This document shows positions 1-8,996 of a DNA stretch of 64,000 nucleotides, one piece after another (the first letter of the stretch is position 1; every line of letters begins with the position of its first letter). The stretch comes from Hydractinia symbiolongicarpus (lineage: Eukaryota > Cnidaria > Hydrozoa > Anthoathecata > Hydractiniidae), in the NCBI RefSeq assembly GCF_029227915.1, contig NC_079877.1:19247851-19311850 (forward strand), written 5' to 3'. The notes under the pieces are model-generated. The model worked only from the letters and a program-made list of their open reading frames with translations. It ran no database searches and was not told the origin of the DNA. The translations under genes and the position numbers were made by a program.

Positions 1-137
1 GGTGATATAAGAGCATGCTGTCAAGGAAAACGATTTGGGACGTTGTAGTCCATTGAGACTGCAAGGACTAGACCAATGGCAAGCTGCGCGAAGAGGTGGA
101 ACAACGTAATTCACGTGTAAGGCCTTTATTAGGCCGC

Positions 138-158
138 AAAAGCCATATTACGGCTTTT
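138..158. other. Hairpin-forming AAAAGCC / GGCTTTT dyad with 7-base loop
   Basis: Seven-base perfect arms flank the loop atattac. It is present in most monomers of the gcaaaagccat-attacggctttt type and weakened where the loop-side arm is ggcttgtc or the first arm is agaccat. Directly to its left is another pair, ggcc-tttatta-ggcc (121-135), so two stem-capable elements are stacked in under 40 bases. Confidence 0.8.
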
Positions 159-328
159 AGAAAGCTATGCACGTAGTTGACGGTGATATAAGAGCATGGC
201 GTCAAAAAAAACGACTTGGGACGTTGTAGTCCATTGAGACTGCAAGGACTAGACCAATGATACCTTGCCAAGGCTTGTGGAACCACGTATTTTAAGTGTA
301 GGGCCTTAATTATGTCGTAAAAGACCAT

Positions 329-510
329 ATTACTGCTTTTAGAAGGCTATGCACGTATTTGACGGTGATAAAAAGCCATGGCGGCAAGGTAAATGACTTT
401 GGACGATGTAGTCCTTTGAGACTGAAAGAACTAGACCAATAGCAAGCTGCGCGGACATGTGGAACCACGTAATTCCCGTGTAAAGCCTTAATTAGGTCGC
501 AAAAAGCCAT
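329..510 (+). repeat. Representative satellite monomer, 182 bp
   Basis: One full unit, cut at the landmark used for the array. In order it holds: tac-ggcttttagaaggct; a variable element around gcacgta-ttgacgg; a (gg)cat/ggcg core; aatgacttt-ggacg; tagtcc-ttgagactg; aga-ctagaccaat; a variable element; gtggaaccacgtaatt; cgtgtaa-gcc; attagg; and the A-rich gcaaaaagccat that leads into the next copy. The phase is arbitrary. It was chosen because this element is conserved in almost all monomers. Common 1-bp losses occur in the caac-ctgtgcgg element and in the run of A before gccat, which explains the 181-bp and 180-bp units. Confidence 0.93.
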
Positions 511-1011
511 AATACGGCTTCTAGAAAGCTTTGCACGTAGTTAATGGTGATATAAGGCCAGGACGCCAAGGAAACCGACTTGGAACGTTATAGTCCATTG
601 AGACTGAATGGTCTAGACCAATGATACCATGAGCAGGCTCGTGGAACTAAGTGATTAACGTGTAAGGCCTTTATTAGGCGGCAAGAGGCCATAGTACGGC
701 TTTTAGAAAGCTATGTTCGTAGTTGACGTTGATATAAGGCAATGGCGCCATGGAAAACGACTTGGGACGTTGTAGATCATTAAGACTGCAAGGACTAAAC
801 CCATGGCAACCTTTGCGGACCCGTGGAACCACGTATTTTAAGTGTAGGGCCTTAATTATGTCGTAAAAGACCATATTACTGCTTTTAGAAGGCTATGCAC
901 GTATTTGACGGTGATAAAAAGCCATGGCGGCAAGGAAAATGACTTGGCACGTTGCGGTCCATTGAGAATGAAAGGACTAGACCAATGATACCATGCACAG
1001 GCTTGTGGAAC

Positions 1012-1026
1012 CACGTAATTTACGTG
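1012..1026. other. 15-bp dyad CACGTAA-T-TTACGTG, recurring in many monomers
   Basis: Seven-base arms are perfect inverted complements around one T. The same dyad, or its imperfect form with aattcacgtg, sits just upstream of the conserved taaggcc element in a large share of monomers. Overlapping it to the left is a second dyad, gtgg-aa-ccac. Such symmetric sites can bind dimeric proteins or extrude as short hairpins; neither is shown here. Confidence 0.8.
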
Positions 1027-1287
1027 TAAGGCCTCAATTAGTCTGCAAAAGGCCATACTACGGCTTGTCGAAGTCTATGCAAGCAGTTGCCGGTGGTATA
1101 AGGGCATGGCGCCAAAGAAAACGACTTGGGACGTTGTAGTCCATTGAGACTGAGAAAACTAGACCAACAGCACCATGCGCAGACTCGTGGAATTACGTGA
1201 TTTTCGTGTAAGGCCTTTATTAGGCGGCAAAAAGCCATATTACGGCTTTTAGTAGGCTATGCACGTAGTTGACGTTGATATAAGGCA

Positions 1288-1297
1288 ATGGCGCCAT
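1288..1297. other. Palindrome ATGGCGCCAT in the gacgttg variant monomers
   Basis: A perfect 10-bp palindrome is created where the variant reads caatggcgccatgg. Other variants read catggcgccaagg and keep only the inner tggcgcca. A further perfect palindrome, ttaaggccttaa, lies at 1571-1582. Both are small sites given as examples of the dyad-rich character of the unit. Confidence 0.75.
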
Positions 1298-2635
1298 GGA
1301 AAACGACTTGGGACGTTGTAGATCATTAAGACTGCAAGGACTAAACCCATGGCAACTGTGCGGACCCGTGGAACCACGTATTTTAAGTGTAGGGCCTTAA
1401 TTATGTCGTAAAAGACCATATTACGGCTTTTAGAAGGCCATGCACTTAGTGGACGATGATAAAAGGCCATGGCGCCAAGGAAAACGACTTGGCATGATGC
1501 AGTCTATTGAGAATGAAAGGACTAGACCAATGGCAAGCTGCGCGAACACGTGGAACAACGTAATTCACGTTTAAGGCCTTAATTATGTCGTAAAAGACCA
1601 TATTACGGCTTTTAGAAGGCCATGCACGTAGTGGACGATGATAAAAGGCCATGGCGCCAAGGAAAACGACTTGGCACGTTGCAGTCCATTGAGAATGAAA
1701 GGACTATAGCTATGATACCATGCACAGGCTTGTGGAACCACGTAATTTACGTGTAAGGCCTTAATTATTCTGCAAAAGGCCATACTACGGCTTGTCAAAG
1801 TCTATGCAAGCAGTTGCCGGTGGTATAAGGGCATGGCGTCGAAGAAAACGACTTGGGACGTTGCAGTCCATTGAGACTGCAGGGACTAGACCAATGGCAA
1901 GCTGTGCGAACACATGGAACCACGTAATTCACGTGTAAGGCCTTTATTAAGACGCAAAGACATATTACGGCTTTTAGAAGGCTATGCACGTAGTTAACGG
2001 TGATATAAGGGCATGGCGCCAAGGAAAACGACTTGGCACGATGCAGTCCATTGAGAATGAAAGGACTAGACCAATGATACATTGCCCAGGCTTGTGGAAC
2101 CACGTAATTTACGTGTAAGGCCTTATTTGGGCTGCAAAAGGCCATACTACGGCTTGTCGAAGGCTATGCAAGCAGTTGACGGTGATATAAGGGCATGGCG
2201 TCAAAGAAAACAACTAAGGACGTTGTAGTCCATTAAGACTGCAAGGACTAGACGAATGGCACCATGCGCAGACTCGTGGAAATACGTGATTTTCGTGTAA
2301 GGCCTTTATTAGGCGGCAAAAAGCCATATTACGGCTTTTAGTAGGCTATGCACGTAGTTGACGTTGATATAAGGCAATGGCGCCATGGAAAACGACTTGG
2401 GACGTTGTAGATCATTAAGACTGCAAAGACTTAACCCATGGCAACTGTGCAGACCCGTGGAACCACGTATTTTAAGTGTAGGGCCTTAATTATGTCGTAA
2501 AAGACCATATTACGGCTTTTAGAAGGCCATGCACTTAGTGGACGATGATAAAAGGCCATGGCGCCAAGGAAAACGACTTGGCATGATGCAGTCCATTGAG
2601 AATGAAAGGACTAGACCAATGGCAAGCTGCGCGAA

Positions 2636-2660
2636 CACGTGGAACCACGTAATTCACGTG
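2636..2660. other. Paired CACGTG sites around an ACGTGG-AA-CCACGT dyad
   Basis: CACGTG occurs at 2636-2641 and 2655-2660, with a CACGT at 2646-2650. The dyad acgtgg-aa-ccacgt spans 2637-2650. CACGTG is the core E-box / G-box recognised by many bHLH and some bZIP proteins. Many monomers carry one or both sites. Binding is not shown; the site is only six bases long, but its once-or-twice-per-monomer spacing is regular. Confidence 0.65.
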
Positions 2661-2689
2661 TAAGGCTTTTATTAGGCCGCATAAGCCAT

Positions 2690-2930
2690 AATACGGCTTT
2701 TAGAAGGCTATGCACGTAGTTGACGGTGATATAAGGGCATGGCGCCAAGGAAAATGACTTTGGACGATGTAGTCCATTGAGAATGAAAGGACTAGACCAA
2801 TGATGACATGCTCAAGCTTGTGGAACCACGTAATTCACGTGTAAGGCCTACTAGAGCGATGGCAACCTGTGCGGACACGTGGAACCACGTAATTTAAGTG
2901 TAGGGTCTTTATTAGGCCGCAAAAAGCCAT
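2690..2930 (+). repeat. 241-bp truncated dimer unit (first of eight)
   Basis: The spacing between landmarks here is 241 bp instead of 182. At 2849/2850 the sequence jumps from cgtgtaaggcct straight to actagagc, so 123 bp of a normal dimer are missing. The two parent sites are similar (aaggcct and aaggact), so short homology may have guided the event. The same junction recurs at 4723, 6962, 10269, 17569, 19807, 21843 and 23538, always followed by atggcaacctgtgcgg. This indicates one original deletion later copied with the blocks around it. Confidence 0.9.
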
Positions 2931-3267
2931 ATTACGCCTTTTAAAACGCTATGCACGTAGTTGACGGTGATATAAGGGCATGGCGCAAAGGCAAATGACT
3001 TAGCACGTTGTAGTCCTTTGAGACTGAGAAACTAGTCCAATGGCACCATGCGCAGACTCGTGGAAATACGTTATTTTTGTGCAAGGCCTTTATTAGGCGG
3101 TAAAAAGCCATATTACTGCTTTTAGAAGGCTACGCACGTAGTTGACGGTGATATAAGGCCATGACGGCAAGGAAAACGACTTGGCACGTTGTAGTCCATT
3201 CAGACTGCAAGGACTACAGCCATGGCAACCTGTGTGGACACGTGGAACCTCGTAATTTAAGTGTAGG

Positions 3268-5141
3268 GCCTTAATTATGTCGTAAAAGACCATATTACGG
3301 CTTTTAGAAGGCCATGCACTTAGTGGACGATGATAAAAGGCCATGGCGCCAAGGAAAACGACTTGGCATGATGCAGTCTATTGAGAATGAAAGGACTAGA
3401 CCAATGGCAAGCTGCGCGAACACGTGGAACAACGTAATTCACGTTTAAGGCCTTAATTATGTCGTAAAAGACCATATTACGGCTTTTAGAAGGCCATGCA
3501 CGTAGTGGACGATGATAAAAGGCCATGGCGCCAAGGAAAACGACTTGGCACGTTGCAGTCCATTGAGAATGAAAGGACTATAGCTATGATACCATGCACA
3601 GGCTTGTGGAACCACGTAATTTACGTGTAAGGCCTTAATTATTCTGCAAAAGGCCATACTACGGCTTGTCAAAGTCTATGCAAGCAGTTGCCGGTGGTAT
3701 AAGGGCATGGCGTCGAAGAAAACGACTTGGGACGTTGCAGTCCATTGAGACTGCAGGGACTAGACCAATGGCAAGCTGTGCGAACACATGGAACCACGTA
3801 ATTCACGTGTAAGGCCTTTATTAAGACGCAAAGACATATTACGGCTTTTAGAAGGCTATGCACGTAGTTAACGGTGATATAAGGGCATGGCGCCAAGGAA
3901 AACGACTTGGCACGATGCAGTCCATTGAGAATGAAAGGACTAGACCAATGATACATTGCCCAGGCTTGTGGAACCACGTAATTTACGTGTAAGGCCTTAT
4001 TTGGGCTGCAAAAGGCCATACTACGGCTTGTCGAAGGCTATGCAAGCAGTTGACGGTGATATAAGGGCATGGCGTCAAAGAAAACAACTAAGGACGTTGT
4101 AGTCCATTAAGACTGCAAGGACTAGACGAATGGCACCATGCGCAGACTCGTGGAAATACGTGATTTTCGTGTAAGGCCTTTATTAGGCGGCAAAAAGCCA
4201 TATTACGGCTTTTAGTAGGCTATGCACGTAGTTGACGTTGATATAAGGCAATGGCGCCATGGAAAACGACTTGGGACGTTGTAGATCATTAAGACTGCAA
4301 AGACTTAACCCATGGCAACTGTGCAGACCCGTGGAACCACGTATTTTAAGTGTAGGGCCTTAATTATGTCGTAAAAGACCATATTACGGCTTTTAGAAGG
4401 CCATGCACTTAGTGGACGATGATAAAAGGCCATGGCGCCAAGGAAAACGACTTGGCATGATGCAGTCCATTGAGAATGAAAGGACTAGACCAATGGCAAG
4501 CTGCGCGAACACGTGGAACCACGTAATTCACGTGTAAGGCTTTTATTAGGCCGCATAAGCCATAATACGGCTTTTAGAAGGCTATGCACGTAGTTGACGG
4601 TGATATAAGGGCATGGCGCCAAGGAAAATGACTTTGGACGATGTAGTCCATTGAGAATGAAAGGACTAGACCAATGATGACATGCTCAAGCTTGTGGAAC
4701 CACGTAATTCACGTGTAAGGCCTACTAGAGCGATGGCAACCTGTGCGGACACGTGGAACCACGTAATTTAAGTGTAGGGTCTTTATTAGGCCGCAAAAAG
4801 CCATATTACGCCTTTTAAAACGCTATGCACGTAGTTGACGGTGATATAAGGGCATGGCGCAAAGGCAAATGACTTAGCACGTTGTAGTCCTTTGAGACTG
4901 AGAAACTAGTCCAATGGCACCATGCGCAGACTCGTGGAAATACGTTATTTTTGTGCAAGGCCTTTATTAGGCGGTAAAAAGCCATATTACTGCTTTTAGA
5001 AGGCTACGCACGTAGTTGACGGTGATATAAGGCCATGACGGCAAGGAAAACGACTTGGCACGTTGTAGTCCATTCAGACTGCAAGGACTACAGCCATGGC
5101 AACCTGTGTGGACACGTGGAACCTCGTAATTTAAGTGTAGG
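3268..5141 (+). repeat. 10-monomer higher-order repeat, copy 2 (1874 bp)
   Basis: Tandem copy of 1394-3267, with the same order of variants and the same private markers. At its right end the sequence changes from the expected gggcct-taattatg to gggcct-ttattagc, so the repeat unit ends at the conserved ggcct. Near identity implies a recent in-register duplication, by unequal exchange or a similar process. Confidence 0.9.
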
Positions 5142-7406
5142 GCCTTTATTAGCCCGCAAAAGCCATATTACGTCTTTTAGAAGGCTATGCACGTAGTTGA
5201 CGGTGATATAAGGGCATGGCGCCAAGGCAAATGACTTTGGACGATGTAGTCCTTTGAGACTGAGAGAACTAGACCAATAGCAAGCTGCGCAGACATGTGG
5301 AACCACGTAATTCACGTGTAAAGCCTTAATTAGGCCGCACAAAGCCATAATACGGCTCTTAGAAAGCTTTGCACGTAGTTGATGGTGATACAAGGCCATG
5401 ACGCCAAGGAAACCGACTGGGAACGTTGTAGTCCATTGAGACTGAAAGGTCTTGACCAATGATACCATGAGCAGTCCCGTGGAACCAAGTGATTAACGTG
5501 TAAGGCCTTTGTTAGGCGGCAAGAGGCCATAGTAAGGCTTTTAGAAGGCTATGCTCGTAGTTGACGTTGATAAAAGGCAATGGCGCCATGGAAAACGACT
5601 TGGGACGTTGTAGATCATTATGAATGCAAGGAGTAAACCCATGGCAACCTGTGCGGACCCGTGCAACGACGTATTTTATGTGTAGGGCCTTAATTATGTC
5701 GTAAAAGACCATATTACTGCTTTTAGAAGGTTATGCACGTAGTTGACGGTGATATAAGGGCATGGCGCCAGGGAAAATGACTTTGGACGTTGTAGTCCTT
5801 TAAGACAGAGAGAACTAGACCAATGGTACCATGCGCAAACTCGTGGAAATACGTGATTTTCGTGTAAGGCCTTAGTTTGGCTGCAAAAAGCCATACTACG
5901 GCTTGTCGAAGGCTATGCACGTAGTTGACGTTGATATAAGGCAATGGCGCCATGGAAAACGACTTGGGACGTTGTAGATCATTAAGACTGCAAGGACTAA
6001 ACCCATGGCAACTGTGCGGACCCGTGGAACCAAGTATTTTAAGTGTAGGGCCTTAATTATGTCGTAAAAGACCATATTACGGCTTTTAGAAGGCCATGCA
6101 CTTAGTGGACGATGATAAAAGGCCATGGCGTCAAGGAAAACGACTTGGCATGATGCAGTCTATTGAGAATGGAAGGACTAGACCAATGGCAAGCTGCACG
6201 AACACGTGGAACAACGTAATTTACGTGTAAGGCCTTAATTATGTCGTAAAAGACCATATTACGGTTTTTAGAAGGCTGTGCACGTAGTTGACGGTGATAT
6301 AAGGGAATGGCGCCAAGAAAAACGACTTGGCACGATGCAGTCCATTGAGAATGAAAGGACTAGAGCTATGATACCATGCACAGGCTTGTGGAACCACGTA
6401 ATTTACGTGTAAGGCCTTAATTATTCTGCAAAAGGCCATACTACGGCTTGTCGAAGTCTATGCAAGCAGTTGCCAGTGGTATAAGGGCATGGCGTCAAAG
6501 AAAACGACTAAGGACGTTGTAGTCCATTGAGACTGCAAGGACTAGACAAATGGCACCATGCGCAGACTCGTGGAAATACGTGATTTTCGTGTAAGGCCTT
6601 TATTAGGCGGCAAAAAACCATATTACCGCTTTTAGTAGGCTATGCACGTAGTTGACGTTGATATAAGGCAATGGCGCCATGGAAAACAACTTGGGACGTT
6701 GTAGATCATTAAGACTGCAAAGACTTAACCCATGGCAACTGTGCAAACCCGTGGAACCACGTATTTTAAGTGTAGGGCCTTAATTATGTCGTAAAAGACC
6801 ATATTACGGCTTTTAGAAGGCCATGCACTTAGTGGACGATGATAAAAGGCCATGGCGCCAAGGAAAACGACTTGGCATGATGCAGTCCATTGAGAATGAA
6901 AGGACTAGACCAATGGCAAGCTGCGCGAACACGTGGAACCACGTAATTCACGTGTAAGGCCTACTAGAGCCATGGCAACCTGTGCGGACACGTGGAACCA
7001 CGTAATTTAAGTGTAGGGTCTTTATTAGGCCGCATAAAGCCATATTACGCCTTTTAGAACGCTATGCACGTAGTTGACGGTGATATAAGGGCATGGCGCA
7101 AAGGGAAATGACTTAGCACGTTGTAGTCCTTTGAGACTGAGAAACTAGCCCAATGGCACCATGCGCAGACTCGTGTAAATACGTTATTTTCGTGCAAGGC
7201 CTTTATTAGGCGGTAAAAAGCCATATTACTGCTTTTAGAAGGCTACGCACGTAGTTGACAGTGATATAAGGCCATGACGGCAAGGAAAACGACTTGGCAC
7301 GTTGTAGTCCATTCAGACTGCAAGGACTACAGCCATGGCAACCTGTGTGGACACGTGGAACCTCGTAATTTAAGTGTAGGGCCTTTATTAGGCCGCAAAA
7401 AGCCAT

Positions 7407-7748
7407 ATTACGACTTTTAGAAGGCTATGCACGTAGTTGACGGTGATATGAGGGCATGGCGCCAAGACAAATGACTTGGACGATGTAGTCCATTGCTACT
7501 GAAAGGTCTAGACCAATGATACCATAGGAAGTCTCGTGGAACTAAGTGATTAACGTGTAAGGCTTTTATTAGGCGGCAAGAGGCGTAGTAGACGTAGTTG
7601 ACGGTGAGAAAAGGCCATGGCGGCAAGGAAAACGACTTGGCACGTTGCGGTCCATTGAGAATGAAAGGACTAGACCAATGATGACATGCTCAAGCTTGTG
7701 GAACCACGTAATTTACGTGTAAGGCCTTTATTAGGCCGCAAAAGCCAT
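7407..7748 (+). repeat. 342-bp dimer with a 22-bp internal deletion
   Basis: Two monomers here span 342 bp instead of 364. Near 7584 the element gcaagaggc runs directly into gtagtagacgtagttg, losing the usual catagtacggctttt segment. The same scar is seen near 10890 and near 20429. The copy near 10890 has one base changed and a 343-bp span. The three scars lie in blocks related by duplication, so they probably descend from one event. Confidence 0.85.
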
Positions 7749-8996
7749 ATTACGTCTTTTAGAAGGCTATGCACGTAGTTGACGGTGATATAAGGGCATG
7801 GTGCCAAGGCAAATGACTTTGGACGATGTAGTCCTTTGAGACTGATAGAACTAGACCAATAGCAAGCTGCGCTGACATGTGGAAGCACGTAATTCAGGTG
7901 TAAAGCCTTAATTGAACGCAAAAAGCCATAATACGGCTTTTAGAAAGCTTTGCACGTAGTTGATGGTGATACAAGGCCATGAAGCCAAGGAAACCGACTT
8001 GGAACGTTGTAGTCCATTGAGACTGAAAGGTCTAGACCAATGATACCATGAGCAGTCTCGTGGAACTAAGTGATTAACGTGTAAGGCCTTTATTAGGCGG
8101 CAAGAGGCCATAGTACGGCTTTTAGAAGGCTATGCTCGTAGTTGACGTTGATAAAAGGCAATGGCGCCATGGAAAACGACTTGGGACGTTGTAGATCATT
8201 ATGACTGCAAGAACTAAACCCATGGCAACCTGTGCGGACCCGTGCAACGACGTGTTCTATGTGTAGGGCCTTAATTATGTCGTAAAAGACCATATTACTG
8301 CTTTTAGAAGGCTATGCACGTAGTTGACGGTGATAAAAAGCCATGGCGGCAAGGAAAACGATTTGGCACGTTGCGGTCCATTGAGAATGAAAGGACTAGA
8401 CCAATGATATCATGCGCAGGCTTGTGGAACCACGTAATTTACGTGTAAGGCCTTAATTGGGCTGCAAAAGGCCATACTACGGCTTGTCGAAGGCTATGCA
8501 AGCAGTTGACGGTGATATAAGGGCATGGCGTCAAAGAAAACGACTAAGGACGTTGTAGTCCATTGAGACTGCAAGGACTAGACAAATGGCACCATGCGCA
8601 GACTCGTGGAAATACGTGATTTTCGTGTAAGGCCTTTATTAGGCGGCAAAAAGCCATATTACCGCTTTTAGTAGGCTATGCACGTAGTTGACGTTGATAT
8701 AAGGCAATGGCGCCATGGAAAACAACTTGGGACGTTGTAGATCATTAAGACTGCAAAGACTTAACCCATGGCAACTGTGCAGACCCGTGGAACCACGTAT
8801 TTTAAGTGTAGGGCCTTAATTATGTCGTAAAAGACCATATTACGGCTTTTAGAAGGCCATGCACTTAGTGGACGATGATAAAAGGCCATGGCGTCAAGGA
8901 AAACGACTTGGCATGATGCAGTCCATTGAGAATGAAAGGACTAGACCAATGGCAAGCTGCGCGAACACGTGGAACCACGTAATTCACGTGTAAGGC

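Larger units (their letters stand above)
1..692 (+). repeat. Left-edge block, copy of 13996-14687
   Basis: The first 692 bases match 13996-14687 at a constant shift of 13995 bp, about 77 monomers, with few differences by eye. One is at the gagcatg(c)-gtcaagg element near position 18. The left edge cuts into a monomer, so the array continues beyond the window. Homology fades after 692, where the copy at 14687 carries a ggtaaacg element and this one does not. Confidence 0.85.
693..1393 (+). repeat. Four satellite monomers with no assigned higher-order partner
   Basis: Landmarks fall at 874, 1056, 1238 and 1419. The monomers are ordinary 181-182-bp copies. The first carries the gttcgtag/gacgttg variant and the last the caactgtgcgg one-base deletion variant. 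I did not find a long block elsewhere with the same four in the same order, although single variants recur throughout the array. Confidence 0.75.
1394..3267 (+). repeat. 10-monomer higher-order repeat, copy 1 (1874 bp)
   Basis: This block is repeated immediately downstream at a shift of exactly 1874 bp. Shared rare markers prove it: 'gtctattgag' near 1500 and 3374, 'cacgtttaagg' near 1567 and 3441, the two-base loss in gacgcaaagacat, the 'ctagagcgatgg' junction and 'ttatttttgtgc'. Nine units are 180-182 bp and one is the 241-bp truncated unit. I saw no difference from copy 2 where I compared them. The breakpoint lies at or near the element gtgtagggcct. Confidence 0.9.
3268..8996 (+). repeat. 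Long duplicated block, left copy
   Basis: From 5142 to 8996 this matches 17987-21841 at a shift of 12845-12846 bp. Before that, 3268-3657 matches 16476-16865 at a shift of 13208 bp. The step of 362 bp between the shifts equals two monomers missing from the right copy. Small differences are visible, for example cagac versus caaac near 6746, so the copies are very similar but not identical. It includes the 10-mer copy 2 and two truncated-unit junctions (4723 and 6962). Confidence 0.85.

Noticed and set aside
138-158. Rho-independent terminator
   Set aside because: The stem with ggctttt resembles a terminator hairpin followed by T, but it occurs in nearly every monomer of a eukaryotic-type satellite with no transcribed gene upstream.
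310-510. Minus-strand frame of about 66 codons (starting Met-Ala-Phe-Cys or Met-Val-Phe-Tyr) repeated in most monomers
   Set aside because: It recurs because the DNA repeats. It is 201 bp in a 182-bp unit, ends where the frame shifts by two bases into the next copy, and is interrupted or extended by the one-base losses that are common between monomers. Nothing suggests selection on the protein, and no ribosome-binding or splice context is seen.
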